From Ischnura elegans (taxonomy: Eukaryota; Arthropoda; Insecta; Odonata; Coenagrionidae): 64,000 bases of DNA. Position numbers and translations under genes: made by a program. The notes below the pieces were generated by a model that was not told the DNA's origin, ran no database searches, and saw only the letters and a program-made list of their open reading frames with translations. This document shows, piece after piece, positions 23,220 through 33,640 of the stretch; the stretch's first letter is position 1, and each line of letters opens with the position of its first letter. Location: assembly GCF_921293095.1 (NCBI RefSeq), contig NC_060247.1, positions 48,767,111 to 48,831,110 of the forward strand. The letters run 5' to 3'.

Positions 23220-24104
23220 CCCAGTAAACACGATGTGTTGCGGAAACGTTGCAAAAGGGTTGCAGGAGTTGCAGGAAGCAGCTAGGCTTTTGGCAACATT
23301 CCTGCAACGTCTTAATTACGTCGCTGATACACTCATTTGGTCTGAAAAATTTTATAGCGTAATATTTTAGCCCGAGGATATACATATTTAAATCCAAATT
23401 CATCCTATTCGTAAGGCGCTGATCGTATGTGAGAGTGGAATATTCACTAGGTTGCAAAAAGGTTGCGACATGTTGCAGGTCGCTTAACGGAGTGTTATTT
23501 GGACAGTTTTCCCCAAACATGTATTCAAATATGTGGTTTTTAAAGCGTATTTTCATCTTCTGAAGCAAATTGCCTCTCACAAGAAAAAAAAATTGTCGGC
23601 CTTAAGACAATTTTGTCGCACTTAGAAAATTTTGAAGCATACGATCAGGGGCGAAGAGTACACAGAAACTCTGCGTATGAGATAAAGAAAGGAAAGACGG
23701 CACGATATCGATATGTATATTCGGTGCAACGAAAATATCGATGTTTGCATATTCGAAACATCTAAGGCGTTGCTACTCCGTCTCTCTCCCTCCAACGCTT
23801 GCGTTTTTCGGTGTGGTTTTGTGCTCTGCGAATATTGAAGAATATCTATAATTAAAATCTGTCATGTATTAATAAATAATTTTTTTTCTTTAAAGGTATT
23901 TTGTGAGTTTTATTTTAAAGGGTTGCATAAATGTTGCAAATATGTCTCACAAGAGGTTGCGAATACGGTGTCATTACGTTGCAAAAACCTGGTAGAGAGG
24001 ACTTGTGACTGGTTTTGCAACGTTGCGATTATGTTGCAGGAACTCTATGTTGGTTGCAGCGCAATGTTTTTGCAACGTTTTCACAACACTTTTGGTTTAC
24101 AGGG
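23220..24104. mobile_element. 885-bp inverted-repeat DNA element rich in TTGCAACG motifs
   Basis: The left end CCCAGTAAACACGATGTG and the reverse complement of the right end, CCCTGTAAACCAAAAGTG, align as inverted repeats, followed on both sides by TTGYGRAAACGTTGCAAAA. Motifs of the type TTGCAACGTTGC or GTTGCAAA recur many times within the outer 270 bases of each end, while the middle is ordinary AT-rich sequence. No transposase is visible. The flanks ATGAT (left) and ATAAT (right) could be an eroded 5-bp duplication. The superfamily is unassigned. Confidence 0.7.
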
Positions 24105-24355
24105 ATAATACCTATATGAATTGCAGGAGGAAATCAAATTTTTAAAATGGATAAGCCTACTTTTGCGTAAGTTATTTCAAAAAATAATAGAAAAAACGAG
24201 AATAATATTTCTCATCTCAAAACATTTATGAAAAACCTAAATGAACATAAAAATGGAGCCTTTTGAAAAAACGTAGCAGAAACGTAATGCGCGAGGACTC
24301 CCCACAAGTAAAGCCATGGAGAATACATTATATGTGTAATGTATTAATCATGAGT

Positions 24356-24528
24356 AAAGCAATGATTTTGATTTATTTGTTATCGAAACCATGCTTTGCT
24401 AGTTGCTCTACTTACTCTCTTAAAAAGATTAATCAATATCGCTTCTTTTGATTAATTTTTTAAAGAGATTAAGTAGTGCAACTAGCAAATAATGGTTTAG
24501 ATAACAAATAAATCAAAATCATTGCTTA
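24356..24528. repeat. Long near-perfect hairpin (about 80-bp arms)
   Basis: Left arm 24356-24436 and right arm 24449-24528 are reverse complements with only a handful of mismatches, separated by a 12-base loop. AGCAATGATTTTGATTTATT on the left matches exactly the reverse complement of the right end. It could be a foldback MITE or a hairpin-RNA precursor. Confidence 0.8.
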
Positions 24529-25974
24529 ACTTGTGATAATTCCGTAATTCAAAATCTACGACGAACTCATTTTCAAATTCATGTGTGACTCGAGCAAGAG
24601 CTTTAAGATTATTAGATGAGTAAAAATATAAATAAATACAAGTGAGCACTTCAATTAATCTTACAGAAGCTAAAAACTCGATCCTTTAAAACTTAATGAA
24701 AAGCAGTGTGTAACAATAGCGATTACGCATGTTCTGCGACATTTTAGGGGAGTGAATTGAACTAGATTTGCTTAGCTGTTTCGTTCTTCGACTACATGAC
24801 TTCCCAACAGCGATATCTGCTTCCAGCCATTTTTAATTTCATCTTATAAGACTGAATTATAAATACTTTAACTTATAATTAAATCAGATCAATCTTGATT
24901 ACGCTTTATATGAATTTGCTCCATTTAACCGGGGCGCGACGATGCCATTCCCTAAGCGGTAACTGCCGAACAAAAAGTATCACCTTTATCCGCGAAGTGC
25001 GGATTAATCTGTATTGATCCTCCCTTTTTGAAAATAACACAAAAAAGTGTAAAAAAATAATCAAAAAATTTTAAATAGCTAAAATACGACGTCACGATAT
25101 AAAATTTTCTTAGCCGTGTGCCGAAAATCATAAGTACAAAATCAAACGCTGATTTTCGGATGCTAATTTCCATGCTGGATCTCGAAAGTATTTACAGCAA
25201 TTCGCGTTTTTTTATGCGTGCATATGATGTACACATTCTACATGTATTCTTCTCGTCGCTTCTAATAAAAACATTTAATTATTTTGGCGCCTTCTGGGTA
25301 ATTTACTTTAGCTCGCACAAAGGCGGTATTTTAGCGAGTTCCTTGCCCAGCTGCCCGACCGCAAAATTCGGTCATGCGTCGGACATCTGCACTTACAGCG
25401 GTTACCGAGGCTTTTTCGAAAACCATTAAAAAAACAAGAATTCCCCGCACCAGTTCCATTACTCGTTCGAAGTTACCGGGTTACGCGCGACCAACAATAC
25501 AAATGGAGATCTCCATAGAAACGAGGAGACCCTCCACCTATAAAGAAGAAATTTCAGGCGCAGAGTTATCGATAGAATCCAACCGCTACCTCATTGGAGT
25601 TGCAGCACTCCGAATGAGTGGTGTTAAATCAATAAATTCTATTGGTGATAAAGAAGGAGAAAAAAGCTACAGGCCATCCCCGTAAGTACAGCTTAATATA
25701 TCTATTGCATATAGGGGCAGATTAAGGCTGTTGGCTTTGATGGGAGGTTCATTAATATCCCCAGCGCCGTGATGGCATGCAATAACAGCGATATTGCTTC
25801 TGTGGTCTGATATGTGTAGGCAAGTGGCTACTCCTCAATATTTTTTAAATTGTTGACGAAGCCGGTGAGATGTAAACTTTATTTGAGAGACATCCTGAAA
25901 GACTGCCATCTTTTCAATTTTCCATTAACTACGAGGGGGAGGGCGCCCCTCCCCCTACCTCGCATTAATCTGCC
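24529..25974. other. Intergenic, no gene recognised
   Basis: Includes a reading frame at 25374-25685 (103 codons, basic, Ser/Thr-rich) with no recognised domain in a locally CG-richer patch. The rest is AT-rich. Confidence 0.3.
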
Positions 25975-26241
25975 CAGTGGCATAGCTAGGAATATGCTTC
26001 GTGGAGGTGGGGAGGCCTGGGGGGGCTCCCTCCCCCACGTAACAGGGAGTCCAGGAAATTTTTTGAAGAATGAAATGTCTGGAAATACACTTTACATCAT
26101 TATGGCACTTACAATTTAACTTTAATCAGATGCAGCCAATATATATCAAGTCTACACAATAGTTTTAAATAATTTTTTTTTATTTTTCTGAGGATTTGGG
26201 GGGAGATCTATCTCCTCATTCCCCCCATTGTTACGCCACTG
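25975..26241 (+). mobile_element. hAT-type MITE, family B, copy 1, perfect target duplication
   Basis: The ends CAGTGGCATAGC and GTTACGCCACTG are inverted repeats. AATCTGCC flanks it exactly on both sides (25967-25974 and 26242-26249), the 8-bp hAT signature. It is 267 bp and non-coding, with G-rich and C-rich blocks near both ends that could pair. Relatives lie at 31301-31573 and 62112-62385. Confidence 0.9.
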
Positions 26242-26623
26242 AATCTGCCACTGATTATATAATATACAATTTCTCCCATAAAACACTAGGCTCTGTAAAT
26301 CATATTTCCTGTGGTGTAAACACAGCCTTAGGGGCAAAATATCAATTATTTGGAAAAAAAAATTATCCTTATTCATCCTGCAAAAAAATAGGGGTGTGTT
26401 CAACATAAGTAAATAGCCCAACTCTGATGAAATTTCAATTCATTTCATAAATATTTATTCTTGTGGTTGCCTTAGAATTTTTACAATGATTCTGTGAACA
26501 ACCTATCAAAAATAATTTAGGTAATCTCTTGAAGTTACCATAAGTAGGCCATTAAAGTAGGTAATTATCACCTTGCAGAATAGTATCCATACATCCCTTA
26601 TTTGTGTTTTTCAAGGGACCTTC

Positions 26624-27109
26624 ATGGAGAGATCAAGAGTAGTCTCTTATTTTCGAGGAAATGAATTGTTAGAGCACTTAGTACATATACAGGGGTGGCC
26701 TCTAAATGCTGCACAATTGACCATTTTTCTAGCATACCAATTCTACTCCCCAAAGCATATGGTAAGAGGTAGAAATGACTTATCCATGGAAATAAAAATA
26801 TAAGCTACATCTTAATGGACAGATAACAAAACACTAAGTCATTGTAAAATACTCTGGCTAATGAGTTAACTGCTTATTAACTTTACTTTCAGAGAAAATG
26901 ATAGTGGCCAACGGTATTTAGCTTCAAAGAGGAAGTATTGTTTGCAGTTTAGAAAAGAAATAGATACAATGGTGAGCCTACAACCCTATGCCCTAGCTGG
27001 TGTCCGCATGCAAAGGATGTTTTGCATTGGCATCAAAAAACCAAAGTTCAAAAGCAATCTCTCCGCGAAAGAGGAGAGAAGATTGAAGATACTTCTGTCA
27101 TCACCATGA
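26624..27109 (+). CDS. Unidentified host gene, two candidate 3' exons
   Basis: A first candidate exon reads MERSRVVSYFRGNELLEHLV and continues to YQFYSPKHM, ending at 26761 before a GTAAGA donor. It may begin further upstream, after an AAG acceptor at 26615. A second, from 26893 after a TTTCAG acceptor, reads ENDSGQRYLASKRKYCLQFR, then LAGVRMQRMFCIGIKKPKFK, and stops at 27107-27109. An AATAAA signal follows at 27145-27150, about 36 bases after the stop, as expected for a gene end. The phases do not match (the first exon ends in phase 0, the second needs phase 2), so another exon, a different donor, or gene decay is involved. I do not recognise the family. Confidence 0.5.
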
Positions 27110-27144
27110 GAATTCCAACCAATTTGAAAAATATATGATACAGT

Positions 27145-27150
27145 AATAAA
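27145..27150 (+). promoter_or_regulatory. Poly(A) signal AATAAA for the unidentified plus-strand gene
   Basis: Canonical hexamer 36 bases downstream of the TGA at 27107-27109, in an AT-rich context. Confidence 0.6.
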
Positions 27151-28023
27151 GAGCAGCACATTTTAAATTCAAATAAATTTGCATGATAAATTTCATAAAT
27201 TGTATTTTTAAGTGCCATAAATGGCCTTAAATTCTAGCTACATGAATGTTTACCTATATTATGTCAGCATGCTGTAATTAAATTCTTATTACAGCATGAT
27301 TTAGTGATCCATTCAAAAATAGGTGTGGTTCAGAGTTTCAGTTTATTATGCTGTAAAATGCTCCTTTTAGATGACTCATTACACTTGAAAAGCATGTAAC
27401 TTCACCTCCAGTAGAAAAAAATATAGATATGGAAATTGTAGATTGTGTTGGCATGTGACTTCTGAATTAATAAATACATGCCTTGTAAGAGCTGATTTAT
27501 TACTCTCACAGAATAAGTAAAAACAATGCAGTCAGGACTATACATGTTACAGATTTATTCCCATGTTTCTTAATATCGGAGCAAGAAACGTTAATTAATT
27601 CGTTCATTCGTTAAGAACATAAAAACGTTCGTTAATTAATAGTAGAAAGTCAGAAGACGACAAAAAATGACGCTGAAGCAAATGTTATACTAGTGTATAA
27701 CAAGAAAAGACAAAGACAAACATTCTATACCATAAAACTTTTGCCACAGTTCATGGGCTATCTGTCAAATTATTCCACTGATTACGCTCAAATTATTTTT
27801 TTCAAGAATACAACATATATTTCAACAAATCGCAAGTGCCTACAATTGTTAACAATCTGTTATTTGAACATGAGGCAGAATGTCTTGACAAATGAGAATT
27901 TTTTATGATAATATCAGATAAAATAATACAATAAACATCAAATACTTAATTATCAGAGGGAATTTTCATATTTTTGTCATGCTATCTTTATAATTATTGA
28001 AAATCCTCAGGAGAAAACACATT
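27151..28023. other. Convergent intergenic region between the unidentified gene and the CFAP20 paralogue
   Basis: Should hold the 3' UTR of the minus-strand CFAP20 paralogue. TTTATT on plus (AATAAA on minus) occurs at 27554-27559 and 27496-27501 and could serve as its poly(A) signal. Nothing else was recognised. Confidence 0.4.
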
Positions 28024-31000
28024 TTAAGATTTTCTTTTGTTAGCTCTTCCCTTTCCAACTGGAACAAATAATTTATATTCAGCTGGAAGCTCATCTTCGG
28101 TATATAAGCGATCAGAAAAATATATGCGACGAATTCTGCAGTTAGCATGTATTTGAACACGAAGGGTTTCAACATAATTTGAACCATAAGCGCGTCGAGT
28201 GAAATCAGCAAGGTTAAATTGAACCTGCAAAATTTAAGCATTAATTAATTAGGAAGTATTCTTGAGATATATTATCAAAGCATCAGTGGCAAAGAGTCAC
28301 TTTAGAACTAGGAAAATACAATTCTGTAATAAACATAACCACCATGTTTTTCCCCAATGCATCACTAATTGTAAGAAGTTTGAGAAAGTACTGTGAAATA
28401 CTATATGTTTTTAATTAGAATCTGCCATACTTCTGCATGGCTCAGCTAAAATTAGCATTAGCTAATGGCACATATTAAATTAATTAAAGAAAGATTGATA
28501 AATTACAATAAACAATTGGGCTTTAGAATTTTTTTTGTGTATTATCTATAAAACCAATGGAATGAAAAGAACTAAAAGTTATGGAAAGGAGGAACATAGA
28601 CCAAAGTGATGTACCTAAAAAATATTTAGTTAAATTATTTATTAATTTTTTAGTTCAATGCCAAAATCTTCTCAACATGGAGGATTTGTTCCCAATTCAT
28701 TTTATTTCTCCCAATTACTTATAGGATATTTTTCTGAAGATATTATACATGGATATGATATTTCCTGAAGGCACACTGTATACTCTTATGTCCACTGTCT
28801 GGAGAGAATAGCTAACTATCAATTAAACTTGCAAAAAACAACTTTTTCAGCATAATGAGTACAGCAGAAATGCATGCCCTCACACATCCATTCCCCATAC
28901 TGGACAACTAACTACAGAGCAAGAGAGCTCTTTTGATTCCCCAGGCAGAAGGGAAAAACCGCACATTTATGAAACAAAATCAACCGTTCAAATGTGTAAT
29001 TGATCACAATTCATAACACATACTACGATAAGTCATGCATATTATAACGTTGTCACTTCCTTGATGTAATGGTTGACGATAAAAAAGTTGCTTTCTAGAA
29101 AATGGTGAAGGAATCCAGAGAATGGTCTTATCTCCAAGATGAGTTGAACAATGGCACTGCTTCCCAGGGGCACAGCAAAGAATTAAGGCTAGGAGGGGTT
29201 TTAGGCACAACTAATACTTTGGGGTGTGGGGGTATTGCATACCCGCTAGGGTAAATGGGAGGTGCGGCAGCCCTCCTTTAGAAAAAATTGTAAGATAAAT
29301 GGTTCAAAATGGCGAGTTCTACGGCCTTCTGAGGGATATTTGATTAACCCTAATACTATTCTATAAGTAATACTGATCCAAATAAGTAAGTTGGAATAAA
29401 CTTAAAAATTTCTCTGAGCTCTGGGGGGGGGTTTTAACCCCCAAAACTGTGCCACTGTGCCACTACTGCTTCCTCAAGTAGATATGCCCTTTGGACTACA
29501 CCCTACCATACTATGGACTATACCTTTTTTCCAAACTGACAGCGCGTGGGTGGTAGAGAGTTAGTACCCAATCAGAAGCGCTGCCCCTTCCACCCCACCG
29601 TTTCCCTCCATTCCCCTCCATCTGGGCGACCAGCATTGCCATCCCTATTAAATAACTGTACTTTCAGGGTGGCGGAACGAAATTTGTGTGATCTCCACAG
29701 ATTCAGTTTGGCAACACTGCGAGCTGGAGAGCGATGTGCACTGTATGGAAGTTGGAGAGAGACTGTGGCCTCCTACACACTTTCTTCTGTCACTCTTCCA
29801 TGATTGGCTAGAATAGTGGGTGGATCTCAAGTGTGCTCAAGAGGTCACCTGCCCTCAGTTGGGAAAAAGGGTATGGGTGTTTGGTGACTGACCAAAGTTC
29901 CTGGGTTAAAGAACTTGGACAGTCCCTGCAAAAGTCCTCTCATCAGGGTCACAGCTAGGAATTAAGGCTGGGGGGGGGTTTAGGTGCAACTAATATCGGG
30001 GTGTGTGGGTGTATGGAATACCCACCAGGATAAGCGGTATGTGCGATATTAATTAATTGCGGAATTTCAAGATAAATGGTTCAAAATGGTGAATTTTATG
30101 GCTTTCCTAGGGATATTTTATTAGTAATATCGATCCAATTAAGAAAAATGGATCAAATTTAAAAATTTCTCTGAGCTCCGGGGGGAGTTTTATCCCTGAA
30201 AACCCGCCACTCGCTGCGCCACTGCCTCTCAGTGCATGAAAAGGAACAGCACCCCTTGACATGAGTGCGAGGTGAGTTCAGAAGATAACAAGAACTAAAT
30301 TTTTAAATTTCTCATGAGTTTGGAGAGCCCGATCTTCGAATATTTTTTATCATTGAGAGATAAAAAATTTCAGATAAAGTAATTGCATAAACATCAAATA
30401 TTTGGGGCAGCCCCTGAAGTGTGATAAAATTTTCAGCCTGATTCATTGTTTACTTTGCCTGTGGCAGCCACTAAGGTTAGACATGTTTTTATGAACTCCA
30501 CAATTTTTGACAAAAACTCTGCAATTGTTCCTGAATTTTTGGCCAAAAACATTGCTGTAACATACCCCAGCCTCTATATTCACAAGACATGGCTCTGTGT
30601 GACTTTATCCTATCTCCAAATATAAAGAGAACCTTAAGGGGCCGTCGTTTTGCAAGCATAGAATTAAAATAATTGGAAAATTAAAAGAAATCACTGACAG
30701 ACATAAGGGCTGTCCCATAGATCCAGTTTGAGAAGTGTTTTAAGGATTGGAGGGAGCACTGGCACAAGTGCAAAATACATGTTTATTGAGGACTATTTTT
30801 AGGGCAACAACATTAATAATTAAATTTTCCAAAAAACTATAATTCCTGTTATTTTCTGAACACACCTTGTATCTGTAAGAATATAATGATATAATATGGG
30901 TCATTTTGAAGGGGCAAACAGCAGGATGCTATGTTGCACAATGGATGTTCATTCTTAGGAGATGGTAACATTTTGGAACCAGAGAGGTTTTTCCAGTTAT

Positions 31001-33172
31001 GCCCAATAGGCTAGTTTAAGGCAGAAGAGTAGTGGAGCTACAATGACCCACTCATAACGAGTTCATGATGTAATTAATATATCTATGAAAAGTGAACAAA
31101 ATCTTAGAAAGGTCTATAGCTGACGATTTCTCTCCACAAAAAAAAAGCAAGGAGTAAGTGACAGATCAAGGAATAGAAAAATATTTGTCTCTTTATTTCC
31201 TACACCCTATTCCAATTGAAAATTAAAAAAAAAGACGGTGAACAAGCCCATTGAGCTGCTAGAGGGGTAACAGAATTTCTAGATACTCTATTCCCTCATC
31301 CAGTGAAGTAACTAGGAATATGCTTCTGGGGGGATGAGGTAGCCTGGGGGGGCTACCCCCCCTCTCCCAGGTAACCGGGAGCCATGAAAAAAAAAATATA
31401 TAGCATGCCTGGAAATGCATTTTACATCATTTTTGGCATTTTAAATTTAACTTTAAACAGATGCAGATATATAAAATCCGGACAATAGATTTAAATAATT
31501 TGTTTTATTTCTCTGAGGCTTTGGGGGGGGGGGGTGATCTATCTCATCACCCCCTCCCATAGTTACGCCACTGCTCTCATCCTTATCCCCCATCTTATCC
31601 ATTCTCCCTCGTCCTCTATCAGGGACCCACGTCAGGGTTAACATCCATATCAGACTTATTTGACTCAGGATGAGGCCCACATAGACATAGTTTAGATTTG
31701 AATAGGGCAGGGAAAAAGGCACATACCTATACTAAATGTTCCTCACTTTCAATCATATTATCATGAAGTAAGTCATCAGCAACATAATATTTTATTGGCA
31801 TCTACTATAACTTTTTCATGGATAAACCCGTGAAGTCATTGGTAGCACTGGGACCAGTATAACCCAGAGTAAAGAATTCATGGTGTCACAATGTCACCCT
31901 TATGGAACCAATATTGCACACACTACATCATAACTTGTTTTTGTGTTCATAACTGAAGAACCGAGGCACATATTTTGTATTTAAATTACAAATTTCTGTC
32001 AATGGGACAGAAAAGATGGATAACAATAATATAATGGAATAATACAGAATCATAATTATTAACATTTTGTGTAGAGGTGTCATCAACATAATGTACCCAG
32101 TTCAGTCTTGACCCTTACGGAAAACCACTTCATAAATATACCAGCAATTTGAATGATTAAGTACAATATTACAACTTCTAGCATGATAATCATCTTTAGT
32201 ACCCCATTTCAAACGGGCAAATTCAGTAGATGGCAGTGCTCCACAGTGGCTGTGGAACCACTCCCGAAATCAATGACAGCAGTTGACTACTTCTCTAGGC
32301 ATGAGAAATCCACTCAGAGGCACCAGAAGTCACAAAGTGATAAAATATGGTGGACTACCAAAGAAAAACAGCCAGTTCCTCTTTGAAGTGAGCACGCTTT
32401 ATCAGAGCATTCCAAAAACTTTACTTGAGCTGCTCTACTTGCTTAGTACACTCAATATGACGAAGAAATAGATGGATTATACTAAAGGTTGCTATGTCAC
32501 TCTTGGTAACATATAAAAGTTGACTGTATTAAGTCACATAAACAAATACATACTTACCATATTCCAGGATGGATTCAAACCTAGAGGCATTGAACAGGTG
32601 AAAGGATTTACACGTGTTGAAGATTGATAGTTACTAAATCTGAAGCGTCTCTTCATATTCCTATCATCCAGGATCTTAGATGGTGAAAGTCAACAAGAGT
32701 AAGAACATGAAACATAATCAAATTGTTTTATTATATTCATATAACCAAATGCAAGACAAAACAATCTTTACTGAGTAAATACTTATTGTACATTTCGGTG
32801 TTTGATGGTGAAAGCTTACTTGTATTTCAAAGGAGAAATATTTTCTCAAGTTCTTAATAGTCATTATTAGAAATGGCAACCTGATGCCTAAAGTGCCCTT
32901 TGGGTCAATCGGACATGATATGTAAGTGGTGGCCACATTCACTCCTCTAATCTCGAGAGCCAGTGTTTTTACATCTTCATCTGAAACACGCTTTATGTGT
33001 CCATTTCGAACCTGTGAGGCGGACCATAAAAATTTAATGTACAAAAATACAAGCAAAAAAGTTGAAGAAATATTATTTATAACTTAACAGTTTTGTGCCA
33101 CATTATCAGCGGATTCAAACCGAGGCTGTGGAAAATCGTAATAAATCCTTTTTGAGATGAGGATTTAAACAT
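28024..33172 (-). CDS. CFAP20-like paralogue, diverged, complete in four exons
   Basis: CFAP20 is a microtubule inner protein of ciliary and flagellar doublets. Four minus-strand exons join in phase 0 to give 197 residues: 33089-33172 (ATG at 33172), 32820-33011, 32558-32674 and 28024-28224. The product has all CFAP20 blocks in order: [55 protein letters not shown], then [20 protein letters not shown] and [11 protein letters not shown]. It differs from the neighbouring plus-strand CFAP20 at about half of the first 28 residues but at only 6 of 55 in the last exon. It has an extra intron after residue 28 and a basic tail ([10 protein letters not shown]). The 4.3-kb last intron holds three hAT-type MITEs. 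No disabling change is seen. A testis- or cilium-specific role is plausible but inferred. Confidence 0.92.
29165..29465 (-). mobile_element. hAT-type MITE, family A, copy 2, perfect target duplication
   Basis: Opposite orientation to the 11-kb copy. Starts CAGGGGCACAGC and ends near GTGCCACTA. CTGCTTCC flanks both sides exactly (29157-29164 and 29466-29473). Contains a G-run block near the right end and the family core GATAAATGGTTCAAAATGG. Confidence 0.87.
29944..30224 (-). mobile_element. hAT-type MITE, family A, copy 3
   Basis: Starts CAGGGTCACAGC and ends GCTGCGCCACTG. The flanks CCTCTCAT (29936-29943) and CCTCTCAG (30225-30232) match at 7 of 8 bases. Slightly shorter than the other copies, with a deletion around the GATATTTTATTAGTAATAT region. 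Only about 480 bp from copy 2 and in the same orientation. Confidence 0.85.
31301..31573 (+). mobile_element. hAT-type MITE, family B, copy 2
   Basis: Ends CAGTGAAGTAAC and GTTACGCCACTG. The flanks CCCTCATC (31293-31300) and CTCTCATC (31574-31581) match at 7 of 8. Internally like the 25975 copy (GGAAATGCATTTTACATCAT, TTTCTCTGAGGCTTTGGGGG). Confidence 0.87.
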
Positions 33173-33640
33173 GTTTGGAAAGGTATTCTATAGAAATACT
33201 ATTTGAAGTAAACTTTTCAACGCTATCAATGCGTTAGCCTGTATTCAATCACTGTAATAAAATTCTGCAACCAATAAAGGCATAATATACATAAACTTAA
33301 GACCACTTTGTTCTAGTGTCGTGCCTATTTCGTTATAAACGCGAATTCCATGGAAATCACACCTCCCGCCAAATGAAAACAAAGAAAACTCGTAAATAAC
33401 ATCGACCTTCATTTCATGTGTTTATTTTCAAGCGTGTAGTGGGGCGTCTAAATTTTCCGAGTTATTAAAGTGGTACATCTGTGTGAAAAGAGATTATCGC
33501 AGGCATTTTGTATCGAATCCCTAAAAAAGTGCAAATTAGTGTCTTAAGTATGTCTCCGTTTTGATTTGTGTTGGAGAAGGATAGATGAGATCATTTTACT
33601 CACAAGAGTGTAGCTTGTGTGTGAACCTATTTCTGTGATC
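33173..33640. promoter_or_regulatory. CFAP20: Shared divergent spacer between the two CFAP20 genes
   Basis: These 468 bases separate the start codons of two divergently transcribed CFAP20 genes, so they must contain both transcription starts unless distant 5' exons exist. I found no convincing TATA box in either direction and no clear RFX-type X-box, which would be the expected cilium-gene element. Use as a bidirectional promoter is inferred from geometry. Confidence 0.5.

Larger units (their letters stand above)
28225..32557 (-). other. Intron 3 of the CFAP20 paralogue, repeat-rich
   Basis: Contains hAT-type MITEs at 29165-29465, 29944-30224 and 31301-31573. The rest is AT-rich intron sequence with no exon seen. 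Short frames at 29546-29803 and 32153-32471 have no conserved content. Confidence 0.7.

Noticed and set aside
28225-32557. Additional exons of the CFAP20 paralogue in its last intron
   Set aside because: The four exons already give a complete CFAP20-length protein. The candidates inside the intron are MITE or AT-rich frames.
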